Below are positions 24,201-34,130 of a stretch of 64,000 bases of DNA, piece after piece. This stretch comes from Dendrophyllia cribrosa (Eukaryota > Cnidaria > Anthozoa > Scleractinia > Dendrophylliidae), in contig JAJLRJ010000005.1 in the NCBI GenBank assembly GCA_024195265.1, forward strand, positions 31,333,252-31,397,251, in the 5' to 3' direction. The notes below the pieces were generated by a model. That model had not been told where the DNA came from, made no database searches, and worked only from the letters and a program-made list of their open reading frames with translations. Position 1 is the stretch's first letter; each line of letters begins with the position of its first letter. The position numbers and the translations under genes are program-made.

Positions 24201-27200
24201 GTTTAAGGCCGGTGCGGTGATGAAAGGACATTATGAAGTCCGGAAATCCTAAAGTCCCTGGCACCTCTTGAAGAATTGAGTGTGTGTCCTTGCTGCCTCG
24301 GCCCATAGCGCTAATTCAGCGCTCGAGGTGAAAATGAGCCGTTGTGGCCAAGATGAGCCTGCAGGAAAGTCTGGAATCATTTTGGATCAGAAAAGGGGCA
24401 GCGTTGTGAGTAGTGGGCCATTTCCCATCCTGTGCCGTGGTCGAAATGCCCGATATCAGAAGTGCTTCCAGACTAATACTATTTTGTTATAACTTTCGAG
24501 CGGAAAGGTCCATTTCGAATTTGCCATAGAATTTCCCAAAATGCTCTGCGACAGTGGTAGATGGGTCTGCTATGCATGGTCGGGCACTTGAAATACAGCT
24601 TTGGGCAGCTCAAAGTGAGTTCTTGCTGACCGGCCGAAAATGGGCAAGGCAGGCAAAAGCTATGAGCTGGCAGCGGAGGACCGGGAGTGTTTCCTAGGAG
24701 GTCCATAAGGGAGATGGCGCGAAACTAAGTGGCTGACTACTGGCAATAAAATGAAGCGATTTTGAGGGAACAAACTTCGGTTCGGCAGGGCTCGAACTTA
24801 ACTTTTAAACTTAATAGCGGAGCACTCGCCGGGCCAAAGGCCCGGCTGCGCAGCCCCATACTCATAGAACCTAGCCCGTCATTTTTCATGGTCATGGCTA
24901 GCGGAATGTTTCGCGGGAGCGTGTCTGCAACATGTGTGTCGCGCACGGCTACCTCGCATGCGTGTATAACGCCACACGCGCAGCTACACAGCCGTCAGCT
25001 CGGTAAACACTTTTTAAAGTTTTAAAAAAGTTGGATCTTTCGCAGTGTTAGGCGGAGCAGTAAAGTCATTATTTCCCTGCATTTTTTCGCGGTTTGCTAC
25101 TCAAGACAGGGATACTAATTAAGGAATACTCAGAAGCGGCTTTAGTGGAAAAAGAAGAGCTTTCAGGGATAAAATCTTGCTTTGAGGAACTTCATATTAT
25201 CAATGCAGGAGCAATGCGGGGAGATGCCTTGTTTTTATTACGGAATTCAGAACCAAAGAAGTGGAGTTTTAACGAATTTCCAAGCAGTCCAGTGCTTTAA
25301 CGGTAAAATAAATCACATTTTTCGTGGGAATTTATGTTGATATCAATTTTTGATTGACTTTTCCTTTGTGTTCTCTTAAGTTTTGGAGACATGTTTATGA
25401 AACGTTCAAATTAAGTCGTGTTGTTATCTTGAATTTCAACGAGGACAGCTCTGCCTTGATGCGCTAGAAATGGTACATGTTCTGCTTTTAAACATAAACT
25501 AATGAAGATTTGAATAAAATTTTTCGAAAGAAGATTGTACTGTATTGTCCGTTTTTGTCTTTGTTCATTCATTACATAGATTAAAAATCAATTTTATGTA
25601 AACAAAACAAGACTTAGATTTTCTGTCTTCACTCGCGTCGCCTTATGCAAATATGTTTGCGTATTTTTGCAAGTTTGATTTCCAAATCAGTTTCTCGGGC
25701 AATTTTTGACAAACAAAAACTGTATTTTATTCGGAAAGTAGTCGTACTAGTTATTCTAGACAGAGAAAAGTTGTTTTTGTGAACTTTTGTACGGTCTAAA
25801 TGTACTGTGCAGACAGTCGGGTAATACTGTTTTTGAGAATAGCTAAAATTGAAAATAGCCCTTTCGTCAATATTAATTCTTGTGCTTCCAACCTTTCACC
25901 TTAGTTAAGTTTCACCTTAGTTAAGCTTGTTCAAAGTGCGACGCTATTAGGCTTGGCCTATCTATATATATTAGTCAAATGGCTAGTACATGGTCAGGAT
26001 TTACTAGCCATAAACGTGTTTCTACTAGGCACTTCTGTACAGCATAAAACAGAAAAAAAAAAAGCAAAAAACTGCTGTTGTTATCGTGTTTAAAATACAA
26101 TTTCACTGAATTCTATAAAAAAGAACCCAACAGTACTTGTGCTGGTCTGTAATCCAAAGTCCAGCACCTGCACCATGCGTAGTTATACTAGTAGTAGTGG
26201 TGCTCAATGTAATAAATCAGTTAATTAGTTCTTCCACACATTGCAAGAAATTAGTGAATGATGATCATTGAAGGCTTGAATTTAGTCCTTCAGTGTAGGT
26301 CGTCTGCTCCGTTCTGAATCCTCCAGCCAGCGCCCAACTGCAAGAACTGCAGTATAGTCCTCATGCGAAGGTCCACTGATAGCTATTCTCATCAACTCAT
26401 CAATAGTAGAAACATTCAAGCTTGACCTCCAGTCAGTCATGATTCTATTCATGCAAGAGTTGCCCCGCTCACAACAAGCAGTCTGGCAAGGTATTACAAG
26501 ACAGAGTTCCACTAAAATTAGCAGGTTTAGATAATCATCTTTGCAAAGCATAAATGTGTTCTTCCAGAATTGGCTTTGCTTGAGCTCAAGTTCTGCTCTA
26601 ACACGTTGCACATGGAATTTTAGACTCATCCACTCATCAAGACAGTCATGCAAACTAAAGTTGTGGTGCCCTCAGAGGTACCTGAAAACGACCATGTAGT
26701 GTCTGAATTTCAGTTTCAGACACTAATGTTGAGTGCTCTTTGCAAATGAAGAACCCACCTCGTGCCATCTGCTTTGACTGCCTTATATGCTCGCACTTTC
26801 ATGCTTTCAGCTAGTTCTTTGAGCTCACGAACTGCCTTTGCAGAGTAATGGTAGTGCTTACAAATAGCATTTCCTTGACATCTTTGAGAACTGCAACTTC
26901 TGACAGGGTGTCTGCAAATGAAAGTTCCAACCTATGTGCAATGCAGTGTACCTTAATAATGTGAGGTATTTCTTGCTTAAGCAAGCCATAAACACCATTT
27001 CTTTCTCCAAGCATTACATTTGCTCCATCTGCTCCCAGGGCCACTGTTTTCTCTTTCCAGTCCCTGCACACCTCTCCCATGGCAAACTCCACGGCTGCTT
27101 TGATTCCAGGTGCTTTGCTGTTTTCACAAGCCTTCAGCCCCACAAATGAATTTGTTATTTCGCCTTTAACTAAATGACATGCATAGACATCTTCTACCTC

Positions 27201-30200
27201 ACGTACTCCAACATCGCATGCACTGTCTGCCATAACACTTATGAACTTTGATGACTGAAGCTTGCTTGAAAGCTCATCCTTCAACTGTCCTGCAATAGAC
27301 GTCACAAAAGTTTTGCATGCTTTGTCATTTACATAAGTGTTTCCAAGCTCAACTCCATGTTTCATTTCAAGTTTGCACAGATGGGGAAAGGTTGTAAATG
27401 GCATCACCTTCTTGGAAACAAAATAAGCGATGTCAAACAGTCTTTCCATCTTCTGAAAGACTTCTTCTGACATTGACAACAGAGCTCGTGGTAAAGGAGC
27501 CAGCTGTGGATTCTCAGCAACTTTAGCAGCCGCAACACAACGAGTATGGCCAGTTGAAGATTCGTGGCTTCGCACAGCTTCTATTTTAAAGTTCTGACTG
27601 CCAGACACGAAGGTAGAGGATGTGTCACTGCAAGTTGTATTGTCTCTACACAATTTGCAGAACATTTGGTTAGCTTCAACATCGTATGTGAGCCATGGAA
27701 AGTCTTTCAGTCAGGTCTGTACAAATTTTCGTTTTGATGAAGATCTAGATGTGCTGCCTCCAGAATCATTGCTTGCTCTCTTAAGAGTGGGAGTTTTAGT
27801 TGTTTGATTTGAACACTGCTCAGATGATTCAGCTGCTTTTGAGGATAGAAAAAATGCTAATATCCATGACAATCAAGCGTGGTGATCGTAGATTTGCATT
27901 TCAAGATGACAGACATTTGCTTTTTGCTAGCTTTGCATCATGGGTATACGACTTGGCCCCATGCTCCCCGGTCAAGCAAAATCAAGATGGCAGCGAATAA
28001 ACGCGCAACTGAAAACCGAATTAAGAAATATTTTTCTAATATAGAATTACTCTTCTTTCTTTTATTCATGCCAGTTGTTAATGAGGAAAAATGTTGAAAA
28101 CATTTAAAGGCTTATGTTATTTATAGAGGCAAAAATTAAGTAGCCAAGATGGCTAGTAAATGAGCAAAATCCACTAGCCAAAATTCAAAATCTACTGGTA
28201 TTTGGCTAGTAGACCACCGCCAAGTTCGAGCCCTGGTTCGGGATTGTTTGTTTGGTTTTCTTTTTCTTCTAAAGTGGGATTCAGCAACACAGGCCCAAAC
28301 TTGGCCATCTGAAGTGAAAAATCAGCATAAAATCGAGAAATTTGGGTAAACTTTGGTATTAATTCATTTTTTTGAGCGGGATTCAGCGGGAGACATGGAG
28401 ATATACATGTATATTCTTTTTTGCATACATTGTACGTTATTTCTTGAAAATGACAGGAAAAAAAAACAACAGAAAAAATTCTGAACAATGTTTTGCAACT
28501 AATTTGTAGTTCACATGCCAAAAATGGACAAATCTGAGCGAGAAAAAAATAAAAAAGGCCTAAAATTTGACATAGGTTGGTTATGCTCTCAGCCCTTCAA
28601 TTGTTAAAATAGCCTCCCACAAGCCTAGCAACAACAACAACAACAAAAAATGTGCCAGATTATATGCCTTCTTGATACCAGACATGTCAGTGGCAAGCTT
28701 CCCCCACATACATGTACACCACATATCAAATCCTACGAAACATGTCCAGTGTATAAAAGATGCATTTTGGAACAGTCAACACTTTCTTTATCCCAACTAC
28801 AAATAGACAGGGAGAGCATTTTTGACATTCTCGGTCCATCAGCATTCTCACCTTAAAAACAATATCTGAACCAAGTGCCTCTTTCACCGACTTCACTTCT
28901 GCCCCTGCGGCAATGTAATCAGAATCAAGAAACTTGGCTCCTGCCCCAGCTCCAGCCTCAACCACAATGTTAAACCCTTCTTTAATCAACTTCTTAGCAG
29001 CATCAGGGGACAAAGCCACTCGTCTCTCTCCTTCATGGATTTCTTTTGGAACACCAATTGTCAGCTGGCCATATGGCACACCAGTCACTGATTCTGGTAC
29101 AGACTTATCTGTAAAAATTGTACAAAAAATAATCACAATCTACTGTACTTTCTTTCCCTCTTGTCACAATTTTACCTGTAGTGTACTGGTGGTATTAGAT
29201 CTGGCACTCATAGTTTACATGTTTCTACATGTTTTGCACATGATAGCAAATTACTACCAGAGTGAGTATACAGGTACAGTGTACAGTCACTGTACAGTGT
29301 ATCAGGCTTTAGAGCAAGAAGTACAGCTTGTTTTAATCTGAATAAAGTGATTTTGCTGTGCATTGTTACAATTAATAAATTTATCACAAACTTCGATCAG
29401 TGCACAACTTCTGCTGATGATGATGATAGCATGGGCTAGCTGCAAGCACAATACATATACCCAAATTCCACCAAATGTACACTGTGACTTACTGATTAAA
29501 TCTGGACAAACAAGGCTCAAAGTAAAAGTAACATAATAGCCAGGGCAGGTTTCTTACCTTTGGCCTCATTGGCACAAAATCTGACAGTTCCAGCCAGAAG
29601 TTTGGGATAGAAATGAGGATCCTAAAACATAAATCAATTAGAACTACAGTGTAATTAAGACAATAATTATTATATACATGTTATATGTCTTCTTGTTATA
29701 TTGCTGGAGTTTTTCTCAATGCAACGCGTGTGTTCATTGGTTGATTCATGGTCACATGATGTCTAACAAACAAACTGTTTCCCGCCAAACGTCCATGAGC
29801 TGGCAACATTTGCAAAAGCGGGCAACATTCACACATGATCATACCGTGACAAAAGGTGGCATGATTACGATGCAATTGATGTTTACCTTGAGTGTTTGGC
29901 ACGTTTTTCAAACTGTGTTATGTTTTTGTGTTGCTATATAACAAATCACTTAATGACTGATCCCTCGGGAAACGGTGAATTTTGATTCCCTTGAATCTTG
30001 ATGTTTCCCTCGACTTCATCTCGGGAAACATCAAGATTCTCGGGAAACAAAATTCACTGTTTCCCTCGGGACCAGTCATTAAGTGTTTAATACACATGTA
30101 AATGTATCTTTAATTGGATTTAAAGCTAATTACATGTACAGTTTGTATTTGTAAGTTTTTACAACAATGGAGCAATTGCCAGCTACCGCAACACAAATCT

Positions 30201-32009
30201 CAGAGAACTGACCAAAAAAGTTACTTCTGAAATTCAAACATTATGTGATCAGTTTGCTTTTACTAAAAATAATGTAAGTTTAGTTGCTGGTAAGTTTAAC
30301 CCATTCACTCCTACACTGACCAAAACCGGCCGTTAAAATAGGTCATAATTATCCGCATAACGCAAACTCAACCCTGCCTCCCCTAGAAAGTTGTTTTGGT
30401 CCCATATTGTTATAAAAGGCTTCAGGAAGGTTAAACCAATCAGAATCCGTCTTCTGTGCATATGTTTGGGTTTTAGGGGAATTAGAGAGAAGCTGTTTGT
30501 CACTCGGAGAGGAACATATCAGATTTCAAACAAATATGGCTGCTCATGAACTCCACGCTTTTATTTTTCAGATGTTCATTTTGCATAAGAAGATTTTTAT
30601 GTGGTTTTAAAGTGGTGGTAAGAGAGCTGAAAGCAATAAAAACATCCTTTGAGGATCACCATCCATTTATCCCAAAGTGAGGGCAAGTTATTCCTGAAGA
30701 ATGCACACTCAAAGCAGCAGACTTTTCTAAGAATCTTCAAGCTTTCCTGGAAAACTACGGTAAAGAAAGGCACGGTAAAGAAAGGCAACTCGGAAATGGT
30801 CTATTCAAAGCATATAATTATAAATGGAAGATTTCAAACACAGCACACATTATCTCTACAATGGGCATTTGATCCAGAAGTTTGTCTGGTATTCAGTGTA
30901 TTGTGATAACAGTTTTAGTTAAATTAACAAACTATGGTATGCGAGAATGTACCTTAAAAGTGGAACACTTTGGTGAACAAGTGATTCTTCCATAGCTACC
31001 TAATACACTCTTGGTTCCTGAAAAACAAAAACAGTTTTAAGATTTTTACAGCAACAAGAAGAGGTGAGGAGCTGCTACCTTAATCTGATTACTAGTAAGT
31101 GGTTTCATCTACCTTTTTATTTGGCCTTCATTCAAATTGAAACCATTTTGTACAGCTACAGTATATGACTGTAAGAGGAAAGGGGTCTTGAATGCCAAAG
31201 CTTAAAGGGACACTGTCACCTATTGTTAGTATCACTTTGAAAAGCCAAAAAACATATTTGTTTCAATGGAAACCTTAAAATAACGGTCCAGTTTTGTTAA
31301 AAAATACTCTACCAGTGCACAGAAACTAGTATTCGTTATCTTTGGCTGCAGATGGCTAGGATGGAAATGGATTGCAACAACAATTATCCAATTTTTTCAA
31401 GTTCCTCCCAAGAGTCATGGAAAAATCGCAGAAAAACTTATTATGGTTTGTTCTTCCTTGAAGAAATCACTTGATATCATCTTCTTGGTGTTCTAAAAGC
31501 AATTTTATGTTTGAGCAAAGGTCCTCTGTCATATATTTAGTGTATTTTGACCAAAACACAGCAAAATCTGCATGACAATGCCCCTTTAAAAACAAAAGTA
31601 TAATGCTAAACTAGACCTTCCAGAGGGGTGGGGGAGGAGATAAACCATAAAACACCCATGAAGGGGGAAGCATTGGATATTTCATGGCATAACTCAATAC
31701 ACTGTACTGTACGTTCAAGTGGCCCTACCCCAGGGCTATCATTAGTAGCTGGCAAACGGCTACAGCCAGCAACTTAAGTAAAGATGAACAGCAACTCCTG
31801 TTTGAAAACAACTAAACGACAACAAGCATGTAAGGCTTCCTTTATTTTATGACTGGCTACTTTCCTTGTGGAGCCAACTTCCTCCAAGCTTAATGACAGA
31901 AGTGTTACCCATTATGTCAAGCCCTCTTAATCAGCTAAAATTATGACATACCAATTAATGACTGTCCATGGAATCGTCTGGCCAAACTGAGGCCAGCTCT
32001 CAGCAACAT
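10367..32009 (-). CDS. NNT: NAD(P) transhydrogenase, mitochondrial (3' end in gap)
   Basis: Inner-membrane enzyme passing hydride from NADH to NADP+ with proton entry; supplies matrix NADPH. Coding exons 5' to 3': 32009-31952, 31017-30953, 29621-29558, 29108-28852, 23773-23455, 23041-22889, 21550-21294, 20642-20354, 18031-17708, 17125-16937, 16042-15569, 14813-14547, 11540-11289, 10545-10367. Together they give 1049 codons with every phase matching. Start: Arg-rich presequence [16 protein letters not shown]. Domain I (about residues 62-450) shows [33 protein letters not shown] and the NAD loop IGGGVAGL. Domain II (about 480-880) is the membrane region with [29 protein letters not shown] and [11 protein letters not shown]. 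Domain III shows [28 protein letters not shown] and [12 protein letters not shown]. Animal enzymes end about 50 residues later; that part is absent and probably lies in the 9785-10284 gap. The last visible donor is CAG|GCAAGT, a GC-AG intron. Orthology is seen from conserved blocks; exon borders are inferred by eye. Confidence 0.96.
10735..11190 (+). mobile_element. 5' end of a hAT-type transposon, truncated
   Basis: Starts CAGGGCTCCAAATTAAC, typical of hAT terminal repeats, with repeated GCGAG words just inside (subterminal repeats). Downstream a frame opens [20 protein letters not shown] and is rich in Lys, Asp and Pro, like the first exon of hAT transposases. No matching right end is present, so the element is truncated near 11190. 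It lies in the NNT intron before the last visible exon. Confidence 0.45.
11677..11862 (+). pseudogene. Truncated copy of the TP53INP-like gene
   Basis: Reads [14 protein letters not shown], then after a frame change [19 protein letters not shown]. These match residues 128-162 and 226-237 of the neighbouring TP53INP-like protein ([33 protein letters not shown]), with the roughly 65 residues in between deleted. Nucleotide similarity is also evident. It lies in the same NNT intron about 1.3 kb upstream of the intact gene, so it is best read as a decayed partial tandem duplicate. No start codon or full domain remains. Confidence 0.6.
12317..12370. repeat. 18-bp tandem repeat, three copies
   Basis: GAACTCCGCGCGCATGAG repeated with small changes at 12317, 12335 and 12353. 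Confidence 0.75.
12686..12912. mobile_element. MITE with iterated GAAACA words
   Basis: Left end TAAGGGCCTAGCTAAGCTAC and inverted right end TTAGGGCGTGGCTTAACTAG, both followed by GAAACATTGTT. The word (G)AAACA(A/T)TGTT and its complement recur through the 227-bp body. It sits just upstream of the TP53INP-like gene. Confidence 0.55.
13039..13956 (+). CDS. TP53INP/DOR-like autophagy and nuclear cofactor protein, intronless
   Basis: 305 residues, nested on the opposite strand inside the NNT intron between exons 14813-14547 and 11540-11289. The N-terminus starts [11 protein letters not shown] and reaches [10 protein letters not shown] (residues 33-42), matching the family layout of a short MF-x-x-L start followed by an acidic LC3-interacting motif W-x-x-V. 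Known TP53INP/DOR proteins bind Atg8 proteins this way and shuttle from nucleus to autophagosome. A short motif SSL(E/Q)xLFxE recurs at residues 63, 101, 118 and 153, resembling the family's second conserved block (LE-x-LLIEHP). The C-terminus is very basic (RRRTRR, GKRRKR). I chose the internal Met at 13039 because family members start MF; an in-frame Met 42 bases upstream would add 14 residues. Vertebrate members are shorter (about 220-240 residues) and have introns. Family assignment rests on the N-terminus; it could be a lineage-specific relative or a retrocopy. Confidence 0.55.
   Translation: MFSSLSNLVWGAADELPQETNNGGVSFDDSKIIEDDWVLVEEITNSSHRQQDSSCSQGDERASSLQALIEENKPEFSGCGNDKASGQVNCSQNENSASNESSLEKLFAEKQSDASDKSSLEILFAQVQPNDSKNEDDSDCSMKTDETDTGEKSSLQFLFDESLHKESSSVGNNATSVFTLKPLPDPPVVLAPNAGQSCGLYKSYSADCYRQQPEMFEPTVLRRRHVSRVSKRSGEGTTAMVGQVVLQKRNKQPSEGASGVGRGDETRRRTRRANSVACGQIDSARGKRRKRTAEKFSGKGGRRNC
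14146..14151 (+). terminator. Poly(A) signal for the TP53INP-like gene
   Basis: AATAAA in CTAAATAAAAAAAC about 190 bases after the stop codon at 13956, on the same strand. Placement is suitable for a short 3' UTR. It is inside the NNT intron, so a transcript ending here would not need to cross an NNT exon. Confidence 0.4.
14990..15260. other. GC-richer intronic stretch, unrecognised
   Basis: Base composition differs from the surrounding NNT intron and a plus-strand frame stays open for 88 codons. The predicted peptide is Trp/Cys/Ser-rich and not family-like. Probably a retroelement fragment; no assignment. Confidence 0.25.
16130..16795 (-). pseudogene. Penelope-type GIY-YIG region and 3' tail remnant
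   Basis: On the minus strand the upper part reads [20 protein letters not shown], then after stops [17 protein letters not shown]. This resembles the end of the GIY-YIG endonuclease domain and tail of Penelope-like proteins. Further on it reads [14 protein letters not shown], typical of their 3' trailer. The interior holds an inverted repeat TTGTAGTTCAATTTT / AAAATTGAACTACAA (16243-16344). In-frame stops and shifts show it is dead. It lies in the NNT intron between exons 17125-16937 and 16042-15569. Confidence 0.5.
16803..16862. mobile_element. Partial copy of the CCAAT/E2F-word MITE
   Basis: GCAGGATTTTTTAGCCAATCGCAAAGCGTAGCA plus AAAACCAAAGTAA match the end segment of the full copy at 41953-42215. 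The E2F-like part is missing. Confidence 0.55.
18135..18399. mobile_element. Tc1/mariner-like MITE
   Basis: Ends TACCGTATTTTCTCAATTAAACGCC and its near-exact inverse, with (CCC)GGCGTTTA words repeated inside. The ends abut TA, suiting a TA target duplication. No coding capacity. It lies in the NNT intron between exons 20642-20354 and 18031-17708. Confidence 0.7.
18603..19580. mobile_element. 980-bp TIR element with TTAA ends
   Basis: Left TTAACCTATTGACACATGA, right inverse TTAACCCATTGACACCTGA. TTAA at both borders suits a piggyBac- or Kolobok-type target duplication. No transposase frame; short open frames only. It is inside the same NNT intron as the Tc1-like MITE. Confidence 0.6.
21575..22520. 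repeat. Dispersed repeat with internal insertions (copy 1)
   Basis: The outer parts (TTTTTATTTGCTTGAT(T/C)GAATCTAC at about 21596, and GCACAAGAAGAAAGACTG through AACCATGTTTCTT at 22338-22480) match 36425-36735. About 640 bp between them are absent from the other copy and contain GGCTTATTAGAGGGGG-type words and a hairpin. It lies in the NNT intron between exons 23041-22889 and 21550-21294. Confidence 0.55.
21785..21950. mobile_element. Hairpin MITE
   Basis: TCTTATTGACCAAGC...ACTGGGAGAATATCGGCCC is followed by its inverse GGGCCGATATTCTCCCAGTACGG...GCTTGGTTAATAAGA. The RNA of this intron would form a long stem. Confidence 0.65.
23253..23366. mobile_element. Hairpin MITE
   Basis: AAAGCCCTAAGTGACTT...GATTCTCA pairs with TGAATTTGA..AAGTCACTTAGGGCC over most of its 114 bp. 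Located in an NNT intron about 80 bases from exon 23455-23773. Confidence 0.65.
23880..24785. other. NNT intron, no feature recognised
   Basis: Mixed sequence with short open frames on both strands; no family recognised. Confidence 0.3.
24816..25974 (+). repeat. 1.2-1.3-kb repeat unit with GC-rich hairpin end (copy A)
   Basis: Begins AGCGGAGC, then the perfect hairpin GCCGGGCCAAAGGCCCGGC, then CCCCATACTCATAGAACCTA and CATTTTTCATGGTCATGGCT; ends TATATATATTAG. Two fuller copies are at 55329-57776. A short plus-strand frame (25094-25300, [13 protein letters not shown]) is shared by all copies. Its insertion in the hAT terminus leaves no obvious target duplication. Confidence 0.65.
26282..27860 (-). 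pseudogene. hAT transposase (TTF/BED-type finger, ZNF862-like), broken
   Basis: Open segments 27665-26811 and 26653-26282. N-terminal part: Ser/Lys-rich leader, then [20 protein letters not shown]...HESSTGH, a C2-H2 TTF/BED-like finger. Middle: [16 protein letters not shown] and [13 protein letters not shown], typical of the catalytic region of this group. C-terminal part: [20 protein letters not shown], the hAT dimerisation region. A TGA at 27711-27713 interrupts the reading frame where a Trp codon (KFVQT-W-LKDFPW) would be expected, and frames are lost between 26811 and 26653. Domesticated relatives exist in animals, but these breaks argue against function. Confidence 0.75.
29947..30085. 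mobile_element. Palindromic MITE
   Basis: CACTTAATGACTGATCCCTCGGGAAAC pairs with its inverse at the other end, with TCTCGGGAAACATCAAGATT also inverted inside. Almost the whole 139 bp folds on itself. It is in the NNT intron between exons 31017-30953 and 29621-29558. Confidence 0.7.
31202..31589. mobile_element. MITE with TTAA ends
   Basis: TTAAAGGGACACTGTCA at the left and inverse TTAAAGGGGCATTGTCA at the right, TTAA at both borders. 388 bp, no coding capacity, within an NNT intron. Confidence 0.65.
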
Positions 32010-32029
32010 TTCAATGCAGGGTCTGGGGT

Positions 32030-34040
32030 GAAGATGTAAAAAAGAGAAACACATTATTTTATAGCAGAAGTCAATTAAATTATGACATTAGTGCTAACAT
32101 AATCTTAAATATAAGCCATACTAGTAAAGAAACCTATTGCCTGTACAAAGGCTACTACATTGTACATAAATTATACAGTAGACTCCTTCTATCTTGAACT
32201 CTCAAGGGAAACAGAAAATTGTTGGAGACAGCAGGGTTTTGAGATATCAAGGGTGGAGTCAAATTTCATAATTTTCAACAAAATTGAAGCACAGAAATAC
32301 AGGATGCAAATAATTGACCTGTCGGTACTTGGAGTCTGCCATAAAGGTCTCTATATTTAATAACGTCAATTAGTACCGATTACATTATTGTCAGTAACTT
32401 TTTTTCTCATTAAGTGCAGAACAAAAACATTGTCTTCCATACCAAGTCCAGTAAAACTAGCCATTACCCAACTACATGTATGAGTGTTTTAAGAACAACA
32501 GACACTGTATAATGAGTTATACCTAGAGCATCAGGCAGTCAAAATGAAGATTTAAAAAAACGAATCAATGTTCTGCAACACAATACAATGTATTGACTGT
32601 ACTGTTAAGTGGAACTGTATACTGTATGTCAGTTTTGGACACCATGGGATACTCCTTTCAGCAAACATAATCAATTGCAAGTCAAAATTCATTATATTGT
32701 ATCCTGTTGTCTTTTACTTTGTCATAATTTCTACAGTTCGAGACAAGGGGTGTTAATTTAGACTACAGAAGCCACACTTTGTTCAAGATACATGTAGATA
32801 GTGGTAAATGACTGAAAAACAGTTATCACAACCAAGGTAAACAGGTTTTAGTTTAAGATAGTGGGGGATTCGAGATAGCCGGTGTTTGAGATAGCGGGAG
32901 TATACTGTACATGTAATTTCTTGTTTAGGGCTGTGTAACAATGATAGAAACCCTAACACAAATGAAACAAAAATGGGGGTGTGTCGGGGGTGGGGAAAAG
33001 TTATGAGGATAAAGTTTCAAAGGGGGGCCAAAAAAATCAATCATGAACTTAACTAGTATAAAGAGTTAACCCCCAAAAAAATACAGTTAAAAAAGGATAC
33101 TGCATTTGTTGTGTGCTCTGAATGAGGTGTATATTTACAGTAACCTTACCTATTGTTATATAAAATAAAATAAATCAGTTTTATGTCCACAATGTACATA
33201 CATGTACATGTAATGTTATTAACAATCCTTTTCACTAATGTGTAGTTTTGACACAATTTAACGACCATTAAAACACGATTTAAGTTGCATTTTAACTGCA
33301 AGGCACAAACAAATATTATTCAGTTGAACTATTAAATATATAGAGACAAAGCGTGTTATACTACATTGTTCAATATAAACGATTTATTAAGATTTGTTTT
33401 GTATATTGCTTTCAACTAGAGGAAATTAAAACTACAAATCAACCCAAATCGTCCCAAAGACGATTAAATTTGCGCGTGGAAGATGATTTTCTGTTTCATG
33501 CTGTGTTAAATGCGTGTCCACGTGTTGACACTCAAACAAACTTGGCCAGCTCAATCATCGGTTGTGGTTTCTCGGTTGTGTACTGGCACGCAATCTAAAT
33601 GATGAAAACGTTTAGAAGAAAAATCGCTTATTCCTTATGAGCTTGGGAATCGAAATGCAAGGAACGTAAAACATTAAAGACTATTGTGACTGTACTCGCT
33701 GTAAAGCGCGCAACGTAAAACCGACAACAATTTTTGCATTGATACTGTTGTTCCAGCTATGCGATCAAAAGGCCGGCCGGTCCGAGACGCATGCATCTGC
33801 TAACAAAATTAGTTATTATATCGTATCAGAAAGCTGGTAGTTAATTCGTAACTAAAATTTCTTAAACTGTACATGATAACGTCGCTAACAGCGTTTATTA
33901 TTGTTTCGAATTGCAAACGATTTGCGGCCATTGTAACCGGCTTATCATAGGGACGCCATTTTGGTCGGGGTATCTTCACTGCACACTGAAAGCATAAATA
34001 TAAGCTTATAGGAATTCAATAACTACGAAAATCAGTTCGT
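32030..34040. other. NNT: First NNT intron
   Basis: AT-rich, many TACATGTA words, a GT-rich tract near 32980. No second gene or clear transposon recognised. Confidence 0.45.
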
Positions 34041-34042
34041 AC

Positions 34043-34130
34043 CTTCTTTGCTATCCCTGCAGATCGCTTGCTCGTTCCTGGTATTTATTTCCGCAAATGA
34101 AAATTTCTCGAAGAAACACCGCGAGCGTCG
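34043..34130 (-). promoter_or_regulatory. NNT: Probable NNT 5' untranslated exon and promoter region
   Basis: The start-codon exon begins at a splice acceptor (31952-32022, ATG at 32009), so a leader exon must lie upstream. A good minus-strand donor, AAG|GTACGA, ends a candidate exon at 34043. A CCAAT box (34193-34197, in AGCCAATCAG) lies just upstream in a less AT-rich stretch. The transcription start itself cannot be placed; the upper limit given is a guess. Confidence 0.35.

Larger units (their letters stand above)
24786..28235 (-). mobile_element. hAT transposon, decayed, with a nested repeat
   Basis: Ends CAGGGCTCGAACTT and AAGTTCGAGCCCTG are perfect inverted repeats. Subterminal blocks also pair: (A/T)TTTGGCTAGT...TTTACTAGCCAT. 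GGTTCGG flanks both ends (24779-24785 and 28235-28241), suiting an 8-bp hAT target duplication with one change. It contains a minus-strand transposase pseudogene. A 1.16-kb repeat (24816-25974) sits inside the left terminal region. It is in the NNT intron between exons 29108-28852 and 23773-23455. Confidence 0.75.

Noticed and set aside
31731..31900. hAT-like end CAGGGCTATCATTAGTAG
   Set aside because: No inverted partner found nearby and no subterminal repeats, so too little to call.
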